DNA of 64,000 nt from an uncultured bacterium (GTDB lineage: Bacteria; Elusimicrobiota; Elusimicrobia; Elusimicrobiales; Elusimicrobiaceae): assembly GCA_949294085.1 (NCBI GenBank), contig CASFFX010000003.1:1-64000 (forward strand), written 5' to 3'. Shown here one piece after another: positions 43,081-51,418 of the stretch; the stretch's first letter is position 1; each line of letters opens with the position of its first letter. The position numbers and the translations under genes are program-made. Under the pieces are notes generated by a model, which ran no database searches, was not told the origin of the DNA, and saw only the letters and a list, made by a program, of their open reading frames with translations.

Positions 43081-43789
43081 AATAAATTACCTCTGCGGTT
43101 TTGTCGTCCCCGTTGTATTTGTCAATTTCGGTTATAAAATTTTCCAATTCCCGCTGGCAAGCGTCCGTAGATTTCCGTGCATACAATTCTTGGATAAAAA
43201 GAGAAAATTGATTATCCTTCATCGCCGAGGAAATGCCGTCCGTACACAAAAACAGCACAAACCGGCGCGGACATTTTATTTGAAATCCTTGTACTTCCTG
43301 GGCTTGGATACTTCGGTTAAAACAGGCCGTTTCGTTGGCAAAATCCCCGGCGGGCCTCTCTTCCGCCCGATACACGTTCTGGCCGTCATACAGCAAAAGG
43401 GCGCCATCCCCCACGGATACGGCGGCCAATTCTCCCCCGCACACAAAAACAGCTTTTAAGGTAGTTGCATACAATTCCCGCGTATCGGGCCTGTGCCAGG
43501 CCCGCCAACGCCGGACTAGCTCCGCCGCAATAGCAGGTTGGGAAAACGGAAGGCGGCGGCGCATCAGCAGATGTAACACAATTCTACAAATTTTCAAGAT
43601 ACGTTGGGCGCCGATATGGGCTTTGGGGCAGCTGCCCACCCCGTCGGCCGTGGCAAAAAAGGCCCCGTACCGGCTCGTAAAATATCCCAAGCCATCCTGA
43701 TTGGGAAGGCCTTGGTCCCGATGGGTTTTTCCGCGGGCCGACAGCCCCAGAATTTGAAAATCGGCCGTGTGATTTTTTTTGAGGATCAT
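43067..43789 (-). CDS. PP2C-family protein phosphatase
   Basis: A 240-residue PPM/PP2C-type Ser/Thr phosphatase. Metal-binding motifs are PNQDGLGYF, FFATADGVGS, AAVSVGDGAL and VLFLCTDGISSAM. It probably reverses phosphorylation by the neighbouring kinase. The start overlaps the stop of the VWA gene (ATGA), and its end overlaps the kinase gene, so the three are produced in linked amounts. Confidence 0.9.
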   Translation of the reverse strand: MILKKNHTADFQILGLSARGKTHRDQGLPNQDGLGYFTSRYGAFFATADGVGSCPKAHIGAQRILKICRIVLHLLMRRRLPFSQPAIAAELVRRWRAWHRPDTRELYATTLKAVFVCGGELAAVSVGDGALLLYDGQNVYRAEERPAGDFANETACFNRSIQAQEVQGFQIKCPRRFVLFLCTDGISSAMKDNQFSLFIQELYARKSTDACQRELENFITEIDKYNGDDKTAEVIYYGAD

Positions 43790-44490
43790 AGCATATCGTC
43801 GGGATTTTCATAATCCATATAGCTGGGCAATACGTTAATTTGGTTGGGATCGGCACTTCGCAACCGGGAAACGACCGACATGGTTACCCAATTTAAGAAG
43901 TTAAGGATGCGGGCCTCGTTATGCGCCCGAATCAGGGGGATGTCCTCCCGCCCGATAAATCCTTTTAACACCGGCACATCGGCGTCGCTCCCGATGGCCA
44001 AGGCCAAACGCTGCGCTTTTTGGCTGCGGGGGCCCTCTTTTAATTTTTTCAGCGCGGGCCAATTTTTAATGTCTTCTTTTGTTTTGCCGTCAAAATCGGT
44101 CGGAGCGCCGTCGCTCATCAACACCACCGTCGGCGCATAGGAGCGGGAATCCACCACTTGTTTGTCCTCTATCATGGCGGCAACGGTTTCAAAAGCTTTT
44201 CCCATAGACGTGCGTCCTTGGGCGTGCAATTCTTTTTCGTCCAAGGTCAGCTTGGCTACATCTTCCAGCGGCTGGATGACGCGCACTTCACTGTCAAAGG
44301 TAATAACAGCCAGCTTAAACTGGCCGGGAACGGAGCGGCACTGCTGCAAATTTTGAATCATTTCTCTAAGGGAACGCTTCAGCTGGTCAATTTTGGCCCC
44401 CACCATGCTGCCCGACGTATCGGCCAAGATAAAAATGGGCAGCGAGCGCTGCATTTCTTCCCTGTTTTTCAAAAAGGCTTTGATGTCCAT
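43786..44490 (-). CDS. VWA-domain protein (TerY-like)
   Basis: A 234-residue von Willebrand A domain protein with a complete MIDAS: DTSGSM (24-29), the Thr in GRTSMGKAF, and MSDGAPTD. Length and the downstream PP2C and kinase genes match the TerY-P triad described in tellurite/stress-associated systems. It may bind a phosphorylated partner or recruit substrates in a metal-dependent manner. It is the first gene of a seven-gene operon with a promoter at 44545-44573. Confidence 0.88.
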   Translation of the reverse strand: MDIKAFLKNREEMQRSLPIFILADTSGSMVGAKIDQLKRSLREMIQNLQQCRSVPGQFKLAVITFDSEVRVIQPLEDVAKLTLDEKELHAQGRTSMGKAFETVAAMIEDKQVVDSRSYAPTVVLMSDGAPTDFDGKTKEDIKNWPALKKLKEGPRSQKAQRLALAIGSDADVPVLKGFIGREDIPLIRAHNEARILNFLNWVTMSVVSRLRSADPNQINVLPSYMDYENPDDML

Positions 44491-44544
44491 AAATTTGCCT
44501 CAAAAAGGAGCAAGAGGGTATATTTCCAAACCCCTGTTTTCCCT

Positions 44545-44573
44545 ATTGTAGTTTATTCCTGTTGTCTTTACAA
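44545..44573 (-). promoter_or_regulatory. Promoter of the seven-gene VWA-kinase-helicase-McrB operon
   Basis: TTGTAA (44568-44573) and TACAAT (44545-44550) on the minus strand, 17-base spacer, about 55 bases before the VWA start. The rest of the 348-base divergent interval holds only a possible plus-strand TACAAT (44773-44778) for the ankyrin gene. Confidence 0.6.
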
Positions 44574-44838
44574 CCAAATCCCCGGCTATTTTGCAGGTTG
44601 CCGGCTGCCCAAAAACAAACGTCAAACGACCTGTTTTCATCCCCGCCCGGAAAAAGATAAATAAGAGCCATTTCCCCTAGCCTTTTTATTTTTTCCGGGC
44701 GACATACCCGTTCCCGCCGCCTTATGAGGGCTGCGCTCTTTTGCCAAACCCAAGGACTGCCCCGCTTTTTGTTACAATTTGTTTATAGAATAAATCAACC
44801 GGCTAATGACAAAATCGGCCGGCAAAACAGGAGAAAGT

Positions 44839-45618
44839 ATGAACAAAAAAAGTGGGGTACTGTTGGGAACCCTTTTGGTGCTTGGATTGCTGAGCGGCTG
44901 CCAAAAATTAACTCCGCAGGAACGTTTATTTCAAGAAGTACAAAAGAAAAACGCCAACGTGGCCGTGATTGAAAAAGCCCTCGCGGCAGGAGCCGACGTC
45001 AACGCCGCTAACGAAGAAGGCGATACCGTGCTGATGTTGGCCGCCGCCCAGGCTACGCCGCAGGCGGTAGAAGCGTTGCTTAAGGCCGGGGCGGACCTCC
45101 AGGCCACGACGGACACCGGCAAAACGGCTTTCATGGCCGCGGCGTGGAAAAATGATAATCCCGAAGTCGTGCAAACCTTGATGAAAGCCGGGGCGGACCT
45201 CAATGCCCAGGCCAAAGACGGCGCCACCCCACTGATGTATGCCGTCAGCAACACCAATCCGGCCGTTTTGCAGGCGTTGCTTAAGGCCGGGGCAGACCTT
45301 AATGCCACCACCCAAGACGGCGTAACGGTACTGATGCGAACCGTAGCCAACAACGAAAACCCGGCTTTCCTTAAAACCTTATTGGACGCCGGCGCCGATC
45401 CCAAAGTACGGGACAGCAATCAAATGACGTCTTTAATGGTAGCGGCCATGTTTTCCCCCAACCCCGAAATTATAGAAATGCTGATTCAGGCCGGGGTGGA
45501 CGTAAACGCCAAAGACGCTGACAATAACACCGCACTGGATTGGATGCAAGCCAATCCAAAGTTATACGATAAACCCATCTATTGGAAATTGCGCGATTTG
45601 ATGCAGCCGGAAAAATGA
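44839..45618 (+). CDS. Ankyrin-repeat lipoprotein
   Basis: A 259-residue protein with a lipoprotein signal (LGLLSGC, lipobox Cys near residue 20) after an SD (CAGGAG), followed by about six ankyrin repeats of 33-36 residues from residue 35 to 235 (GADVNAANEEGDTVLMLAAA, GADLQATTDTGKTAFMAAAW, and so on). It is expected in the periplasm, attached to a membrane, in a protein-binding role. Repeats are unusually regular at DNA level (GCCGGGGCGGACCT recurs). It ends at a bidirectional terminator. Confidence 0.85.
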   Translation: MNKKSGVLLGTLLVLGLLSGCQKLTPQERLFQEVQKKNANVAVIEKALAAGADVNAANEEGDTVLMLAAAQATPQAVEALLKAGADLQATTDTGKTAFMAAAWKNDNPEVVQTLMKAGADLNAQAKDGATPLMYAVSNTNPAVLQALLKAGADLNATTQDGVTVLMRTVANNENPAFLKTLLDAGADPKVRDSNQMTSLMVAAMFSPNPEIIEMLIQAGVDVNAKDADNNTALDWMQANPKLYDKPIYWKLRDLMQPEK

Positions 45619-45632
45619 CCTCGTTTTGCTGT

Positions 45633-45661
45633 AAAAAACCCCGCGTAACGCGGGGTTTTTT
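45633..45661. terminator. Bidirectional intrinsic terminator
   Basis: AACCCCGCG-TAA-CGCGGGGTT with A- and T-runs, between the convergent ankyrin and glycosyltransferase genes. Confidence 0.9.
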
Positions 45662-45673
45662 GTGCCAAAAAAC

Positions 45674-46630
45674 TTACTGCAATTCGGTCTGCTGCAAGGG
45701 GAACAAGCCCTTTAGCACCTTTTGCCGCACGTTTCCGCGCAGCAGCCAGCCCCACACTTGTTGAGCAAATGTCAAAGCCCCCATTTGTCGGGCCAATTGC
45801 AAATAGCCGACAAAAGTCATTTTACCGTGTTCGCAGAGGCACCAATCTCTCCAGCCAATTTTTAAGCGATGATAAATATTGCGGGCATACATTGTTTGCA
45901 GCGATTTTCCCCCCTGTTCCATCGCTTGTTTATGAAAGAGTTCCAATTCTATCCACTCTTTGGCCGTCGGACCGGTGGAATAGGTTTGGCTGTCCTGCGC
46001 TTGGTGGATGCGGTATTTTACAAACGGAAACTGCAAAACCGCCGCTTTGCCGCCGCCGCAGGCGTCCACCATATAAGGAACGTCTTTTACTTTGCCGTAG
46101 TGTGCAAAATCCGGTCCGGGGAGCGTTTGCAAGTGGGCCGTTTTATAACTGCATGAACTAAACGTAAACGAACAGCCCATAAAAATATAAGCCGAAAAAT
46201 GGGCGCGGTCCAATACCGCCGCACGCGTATGGTACCGAGTGGAAAAAGGTTTCCCGTCCCAGTCCCCCATGGCGGAAAGGGCCACGTTCAAATCCGGTAT
46301 CTGATTATAAGCCTTTAACAGCGTTTCCAAATATGCGGGGTGGATTAAATCGTCGTCATGCGCCATAACTACAATCGGGCGGGAAGCCATTTCTTGGCAA
46401 CGTTTGGTGCAGCCATATACGCCCAGGGAAGCTTTTTCCAGCACTATTTTTACGCCTTTGTCTTTATAGGATTCCAGCCGTTGCAATAGCGCGTCGCTGG
46501 GGGCATTAGCCAGCACCACGAGCTCCGCCCCTTGCACCGTTTGCGCCAAATATGAATCCAGCGCCTGGGCCAAAAAATCCGGCCGATCGTGGGCAAAAAA
46601 GAAAACTTGTATGTCGTTTGGGGTATACAT
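45674..46630 (-). CDS. Family 2 glycosyltransferase
   Basis: A 318-residue GT-A fold glycosyltransferase. The start MYTPNDIQVFFFAHDRP has a strong SD (AAAGGAG); the longer frame is rejected. VVMAHDDDLIHP (from about residue 87) carries the metal-binding Asp motif. It lacks membrane segments and would act at the cytosolic membrane face in polysaccharide or glycolipid synthesis. The donor and acceptor are unknown. Another GT2 gene lies 206 bases upstream on the same strand. Confidence 0.85.
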   Translation of the reverse strand: MYTPNDIQVFFFAHDRPDFLAQALDSYLAQTVQGAELVVLANAPSDALLQRLESYKDKGVKIVLEKASLGVYGCTKRCQEMASRPIVVMAHDDDLIHPAYLETLLKAYNQIPDLNVALSAMGDWDGKPFSTRYHTRAAVLDRAHFSAYIFMGCSFTFSSCSYKTAHLQTLPGPDFAHYGKVKDVPYMVDACGGGKAAVLQFPFVKYRIHQAQDSQTYSTGPTAKEWIELELFHKQAMEQGGKSLQTMYARNIYHRLKIGWRDWCLCEHGKMTFVGYLQLARQMGALTFAQQVWGWLLRGNVRQKVLKGLFPLQQTELQ

Positions 46631-46836
46631 AAAACACTCCTTTAACCGTTTTGGCCGTTTTGCAGTTTTGGGAACAACGTCAAAACGGCTGTGGTTTTTA
46701 ATCATTTCAAATGTTTATTTTCAGCACAGGTTCCGCTTTTTGGAGGCACAGGTGGACAAAAAGAATTCTAATTTCGAGCTGGTCCGATTTAGGCTGCGCT
46801 CTATACTCTTCCGCCCAGCGGGCGCGGGCCTTTTGG

Positions 46837-47829
46837 CTAGCGCATCCAGCGAACCCATTTCGGCAAATTCTCGTCCTTTACAAATCGGGCCAGCCAGCTG
46901 TATCCGCGGTATTTTAAGCGGGTCCCCAAGCGGCAGCAGGCCAGCAAAGGGGCAATTGCTCCAAAAGCCTGGCGGCACGTGGCCCCCACTTGGGCCGACT
47001 CCGGCAGGGAAAACTTGCGCATGCGGCGCACCGCTTGCAGCGTAAGAGCCGCTAAGCGCCCACAGAAACCGGCGTCGGTTAATTGGCGGCGTTGGACCTC
47101 TCCGCACAGCCAAATAAAACTTTTCAGCGTCCCCAACGCAGACGAAGCTTTGTTGGCCGAAAGCGAAAGCGGATTGGCAATGCGGTAGCGGTAGAGATGA
47201 TCCGAAATAAACACCGGTTTTTGGGCGTATTGATAGAGCAAAATTTCAAAAGCCAAATCTTCGGGGGTAATCTGAGGGGCAAAGCGCAGCTGGTGGTCTT
47301 GAATCAGCGAACGTTTAATGAGTTTGAGCCATACCTGCGAATCATCCAACGCCGTCTGCAAGCGGTTTACGGGAGCGGCGTCCGGCGCGGGACGCAAAAA
47401 TTCGCGGCAGACTTTTTCGCAAGGAATTTGCTCGCCGGTTTGGATATTCCAAAAATCATACAAACAGCGCACCACGTCCGCCCCGGTCCGCCGGGCCGTT
47501 TCATACAACCGGGCCAAGTATTCGGGGGCGATGCGGTCGTCTGCGTCCACAAAAGCAATATATTCCCCCGACGCCTGCGACAGAAGCGTATTGCGTGCCT
47601 GGGCCACGCCACCCGGCGGCGGGCAGGAAATCACCCGCACGCGGCGGTCCTGCCGGGCGTATTTTTGCAAAATATGCAGGCTGTTATCGGTAGAAGAATC
47701 CTCCACGCACAGCACTTCCAGTCGGGGGTACGTCTGCCCCAAAATGCCGTCCAAACAGCCGGGCAAAAAAGCTTCCGCATTATAGACCGGCACCAATACG
47801 CTGATTAAAGGAAATTCTTGTTGAGTCAT
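46837..47829 (-). CDS. Family 2 glycosyltransferase
   Basis: A 330-residue protein starting MTQQEFPLISVLVPVYNAEA, the classic GT2 N-terminus, with EDSSTDNSL and YIAFVDADDRIAP (the DxD motif). The C-terminal third is basic and helical. The start at 47829 is taken from the domain boundary; no SD or near -10 box is obvious. It is similar in type to enzymes of capsule or O-antigen assembly. Between it and the next gene upstream there is only a short palindrome (GCTGCATGA/TCATGCAGC, 47871-47890), possibly a weak terminator. Confidence 0.85.
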   Translation of the reverse strand: MTQQEFPLISVLVPVYNAEAFLPGCLDGILGQTYPRLEVLCVEDSSTDNSLHILQKYARQDRRVRVISCPPPGGVAQARNTLLSQASGEYIAFVDADDRIAPEYLARLYETARRTGADVVRCLYDFWNIQTGEQIPCEKVCREFLRPAPDAAPVNRLQTALDDSQVWLKLIKRSLIQDHQLRFAPQITPEDLAFEILLYQYAQKPVFISDHLYRYRIANPLSLSANKASSALGTLKSFIWLCGEVQRRQLTDAGFCGRLAALTLQAVRRMRKFSLPESAQVGATCRQAFGAIAPLLACCRLGTRLKYRGYSWLARFVKDENLPKWVRWMR

Positions 47830-47964
47830 CTGTTCTGCTCGCTTCAAACGGGGTTTCACACAAAAGGAAAGCTGCATGAAATCATGCAGCCTCCCCTAAT
47901 AGTTTTATTATGGCAAATTATCGGGTCCGGGGCAAATTGCCCGGCACGACCCGCTTGCGGGAAT

Positions 47965-49074
47965 TTATTCCCACCGCAAGTGGTACGTTTCCGCCCACAG
48001 TCTAGCTTCCTTCATGGTATTGCGGATGACATCATCCGGCACGAAAGGAGCTTCCCGGGGGAAAGTGCGGTGCAGTTCTTTTAAGCCGTAGAAATAATCC
48101 TCTAATACGGCACGCACGCCGCCGTCTTCATACAGCGCCCGCTGGCGGTTCAAGTTATGAAACAGCACGCTAAATTCCGGATTTCCATGATACGGATGCA
48201 ACGAAGCCGGCGCATCGTTCTGCATGTCATTAAGCGAAATATTCAGCCGTTCGCCCTTTTTGGCAGCAGCCGATTTCATATCATAGTAAATGGTTTTTAA
48301 GGTGCTTTTGTTTATAATGTGGTGCACCCCATTATAAGAGGTAACATCAAAGATGAGTTTCCATTTTTGCGCATAGCGCGGGTTAACGGTTCCGCTCTGG
48401 CGGGAAAGTGCCGTCAGTTTGCGCAGATAGCGATAGCTTCCCCACATGGAAGCCGGGTTAGAAAGAATCGGCACCGGGAATTCTGCAACAATCCGTATTT
48501 CCGGGATGACAATCTCCCCTTTGGCCGTTTTGATAACGCGGGAACCCTCAAAGGAAGACAAATTGTCAGGATTCATCGACGCAACAAGGTCTTCCGCCTG
48601 TTGCTTGCTGGAGAGAGGTGCATTGATATAGCGGGTAACCCGAGCAATATAAGGACCTTGGGAACCTTTTTTGAATTGGCCCTTATTGGAGCCCTTCTGA
48701 GCGGATCTGCGAGCCGCCGCCTTCTTGGCGGTTTCCGAAAGGCCCGTTTGGGAGGCTTGCCGGGCAGCCTCTAAAAGTTCTTTTTGGGAACCTTGCCGGA
48801 CAGTCGCATTTTTGGCGGCTTGTCGGGCGGCATCCGCGTTTTTGGTAACACGCTGGGCAGCCGCCGCTTGTTTGGCAGCTCGCCGGGCAGCTGCCGCATT
48901 TTTGGCCTTTTTTCGGCCATTTTTGACCTTGTTTCCACCCCGGTCAGCGGCCGCTGCCAACTCTTTTTGAAAAGATGGCTTGGCAAGCACTCTCACCACA
49001 TAACCGCTTTGCGCATATACGGCCGCATTACAGCTAAAGACCATCGCAAACAACAAGACAAGGATTCTTCTCAT
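47965..49074 (-). CDS. Exported Ala/Lys/Arg-rich protein with HNH/AHH-like C-terminal domain
   Basis: A 369-residue protein with a signal peptide (MRRILVLLFAMVFSCNAAVYA, cleavage near residue 21). Residues about 45-145 are low-complexity, rich in Ala, Lys, Arg and Gln, with short repeats at DNA level (GGCGGCTTGTCGGGCGG-like). The C-terminal domain contains GVHHIINKSTL and, about 40 residues later, DAPASLHPYHGNPEF and FHNLNRQ, an order that resembles His-His/HNH nuclease toxins such as AHH domains. No immunity gene is recognised next to it. A secreted nuclease is plausible but rests on motif reading alone. Confidence 0.6.
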   Translation of the reverse strand: MRRILVLLFAMVFSCNAAVYAQSGYVVRVLAKPSFQKELAAAADRGGNKVKNGRKKAKNAAAARRAAKQAAAAQRVTKNADAARQAAKNATVRQGSQKELLEAARQASQTGLSETAKKAAARRSAQKGSNKGQFKKGSQGPYIARVTRYINAPLSSKQQAEDLVASMNPDNLSSFEGSRVIKTAKGEIVIPEIRIVAEFPVPILSNPASMWGSYRYLRKLTALSRQSGTVNPRYAQKWKLIFDVTSYNGVHHIINKSTLKTIYYDMKSAAAKKGERLNISLNDMQNDAPASLHPYHGNPEFSVLFHNLNRQRALYEDGGVRAVLEDYFYGLKELHRTFPREAPFVPDDVIRNTMKEARLWAETYHLRWE

Positions 49075-49338
49075 AAGCAGGCTCTCACTTTTTTTATCCT
49101 TGCTGAAAAGTCGGTCTGTCTGTTTTTCAGCATAATCCAATGTTCAGCCGTAACCAAACAAAAGACCTTTTTTTTATTGTACTTTTTTGGCGGGGTTTGT
49201 CCAGCTTTTTTTTCTATTTTTTAATGACTTTTTGAAAATTGGGTCTTGTCAATTTAGCAAAAAATGTTTTCGCCGTCGGAGAAATATCCCGCCATTTTTC
49301 CACTTGCAAAAATAGCTTAAATTAGTTATACTAAAATA

Positions 49339-49469
49339 ACCTTAATTAATAAATAAAATTGAGGCTACAACTAAAGCAAACCAAAACGGAGCTGGCAAAA
49401 GGAAAGGCACTTCCCTTTCTTTTTGCCTGAGGAACCGGACGGCCGGCTTCACCAGCCGGCCGGTTTTTT
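49339..49469 (+). ncRNA. Candidate small RNA (about 130 nt)
   Basis: A good promoter, TTGCAA (49304-49309), 17-base spacer, TATACT (49327-49332), is followed by a sequence without a plausible ORF. It contains a long hairpin (GGCAAAAGGAAAGG against CCCTTTCTTTTTGCC) and ends in a classical terminator, ACGGCCGGCT/AGCCGGCCGG plus six T. No known RNA family is recognised. It lies in the 530-base gap between the exported protein and cca. Only structure and signals support it. Confidence 0.55.
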
Positions 49470-49536
49470 ATATCTAATGCAAAAGGAACACGCCCGAGCC
49501 TTCAAACGGCATTTTCCCCTCTAATTTTTTCAAGAC

Positions 49537-49576
49537 AAAAAAATAAAACCTCGGCACTCATGCCAAGGTTTTATTT
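49537..49576 (-). terminator. Intrinsic terminator downstream of cca
   Basis: On the minus strand AATAAAACCTTGGCA pairs with TGCCGAGGTTTTATT, followed by seven T. Confidence 0.8.
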
Positions 49577-49605
49577 CCAAACTATCTTATATAGTAAGGC
49601 ACAAA

Positions 49606-50718
49606 TTAGGGCGCCAGCAAGGCCAACGCTTCTTCCCGCGTATGGATTTCCCCCTTCCATTGGGCTTTGCGTACCCGGTCCAACGCACCGGAAATACGGC
49701 GGCCGCACAAACCGGCGTCTTTCAAATCCCGTCCGCGCAGCAAACACGGCTCCAGTGCCAAGGGCGGCAAGCCAGGCAACACAATATGCAAAATGTCTTT
49801 TTGAAAGTCCGACAGCGCCGCCAGCGGACTCAGCTGTTCCTGCGACACTTTCCACGCTCCTTCAATGCTGGCCGTCAGGTCCTTGGGTAAATGCAGCGTA
49901 CGCAAAAAATCCTCCCCGCTGGCCCCCAGCAAACACACCAGCACGCCGATACGCTTTTGCACGGTATCCGCCTGCAAAAGTTCGTCATGCCAGCGCAGGC
50001 CCGGCCAGGCAAATTTGAGCATATCGTATTTTTCCATCAACGCAAAAATGTCTTTTACCCGTTCTTCTTCCAAGGTTTTCAAGAATTCGCGGCAAAAGCG
50101 CTCCCGGGTCAAGAGCAGCGGGTATTCCCCTTCTATGGCTTCGTGCAGCAGACGTTCCGTTTTGGGAGCCAGGCGCCAGCCAAAACGTCCCGCAAAGCGG
50201 ACCGCCCGGTAAAGCCGGGTGGGATCGTCCAAAAAACTTTTGTCGTGCAAAATGCGCACCCGTCCCGCGTCAATATCCTTTTGAGCAAAAAACGGATCGT
50301 ACGGCTGCCCAAACGTCTTGGGCAAAATGGAAAAACACCACGCATTGACCGTAAAATCGCGGCGGAACAAATCGTCTTTCATATCGGACGAAAACGTAAC
50401 CTGCGGCAATACGCCGGGGTGGGCGTACGTTTCTTTGCGCGCGCGCACCAAGTCCAGCTTCAGGCCGTCGTCCAAATGCACGCGGAACGTGCCAAACTGG
50501 GAAAATTTCCGCTTGTCTCCCCCCCATTTTTTAACGCAAAACCCGGCCACGGATTCTTGATTGCCGGTAAACACCAAATCAATATCCAGCGTATTTCTAT
50601 TCAAATAAAAATCGCGCACGGCACCGCCCACCACCCAGGCTTGCAAACCCAGTTTTTGGGCGTACTCGCCAATGGCGCACAAGTGCTCCCGATACGGTTT
50701 GGGGATATGGAACATCAT
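49606..50718 (-). CDS. cca: tRNA nucleotidyltransferase / poly(A) polymerase family
   Basis: A 370-residue class II nucleotidyltransferase that adds CCA to tRNA 3' ends. GGAVRDFYLNRNTLDIDLV carries the catalytic Asp pair, RRDFTVNAWCF follows near residue 115, and RLYRAVRFAGRFGW is the family helix. It has no HD domain. One of the two tRNAs in the window (Arg-TCG) does not encode CCA, so such an enzyme is needed. The start overlaps the upstream CpXC gene by four bases. Strict CCA-adding, A-adding and poly(A) activities cannot be separated by eye. Confidence 0.88.
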   Translation of the reverse strand: MMFHIPKPYREHLCAIGEYAQKLGLQAWVVGGAVRDFYLNRNTLDIDLVFTGNQESVAGFCVKKWGGDKRKFSQFGTFRVHLDDGLKLDLVRARKETYAHPGVLPQVTFSSDMKDDLFRRDFTVNAWCFSILPKTFGQPYDPFFAQKDIDAGRVRILHDKSFLDDPTRLYRAVRFAGRFGWRLAPKTERLLHEAIEGEYPLLLTRERFCREFLKTLEEERVKDIFALMEKYDMLKFAWPGLRWHDELLQADTVQKRIGVLVCLLGASGEDFLRTLHLPKDLTASIEGAWKVSQEQLSPLAALSDFQKDILHIVLPGLPPLALEPCLLRGRDLKDAGLCGRRISGALDRVRKAQWKGEIHTREEALALLAP

Positions 50719-51356
50719 AAGGTTTTGGGCATTGGAGCACCTTCCTGGCTCATGCCATCCACAAAATTGCGCAGCAACAAACTTTTCAGCCCGCCCTGCA
50801 ATACTTTGGCCCCCGCCACGGCATAATCGTTGGGCGTTTGGGCCGAAGCCGGCGCCGGTACATAAAAAGGAAAGTGATGCGCCCGCGCGTAGGCCGGCTG
50901 AAGCCGCGCCACCGCAAAGCCCTTTTCCGCCGCGGCCGCAGCCACGGCTTCGGATTCGTAAAACGCGGTTTCGTCCGCCTCCAAAATTTGTTTTAAGGCT
51001 TCCAATCCAAAAACGGAAATGGGCGGGTAGTCCATATTGAGCTGCTTAAACAGCGTATTTTTGATTAATTCATAATCCTTATTCATCCGCTGCAGCAACT
51101 CCGGTTCGCGCTGGCGGTCTTTTTCGGAAAAGACAAATACCAACAGTTGGGCCGGCTGGTCAAAGTAAATCAAATCCCCGTCGTGATGAAAGAACGTGCC
51201 GCACTCGGGGCATTGCACTAAATTCAATTCGCCGCCCAAAATGGCGGTTTTTAAGTCCGGGTCTTGATCGGCACAGACGAAAGACCAATATTCCACATCA
51301 AACGGTTCACAATGATTCGGGCATTGGGCCGCAGCTTCGTTTTTAATAGATTTCAT
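50715..51356 (-). CDS. CpXC-domain protein
   Basis: A 213-residue cytosolic protein with CPNH near residue 12 and LVQCPECGTFFHHDGDLIYFD (residues about 46-66), the pattern of the CpXC domain, a presumed metal-binding module of unknown role. The C-terminal part is helical. Upstream, minus-strand TATAAA lies eight bases before the ATG with no SD, so the mRNA may be nearly leaderless. It is divergent from the cation transporter gene, with only 62 bases between starts. Confidence 0.75.
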   Translation of the reverse strand: MKSIKNEAAAQCPNHCEPFDVEYWSFVCADQDPDLKTAILGGELNLVQCPECGTFFHHDGDLIYFDQPAQLLVFVFSEKDRQREPELLQRMNKDYELIKNTLFKQLNMDYPPISVFGLEALKQILEADETAFYESEAVAAAAAEKGFAVARLQPAYARAHHFPFYVPAPASAQTPNDYAVAGAKVLQGGLKSLLLRNFVDGMSQEGAPMPKTL

Positions 51357-51418
51357 ATGTATTATTTATAGCAAAAAAACATTAGTTTTGCCACAGGATG
51401 AAATGATAAAATAAATAT

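Noticed and set aside
13931-44573. tRNA-bounded integrative element with a right-hand attachment site near 44.5 kb
   Set aside because: No copy of the tRNA 3' end is seen near the right boundary, and no integrase or transposase is visible; only the left-edge repeats are supported.
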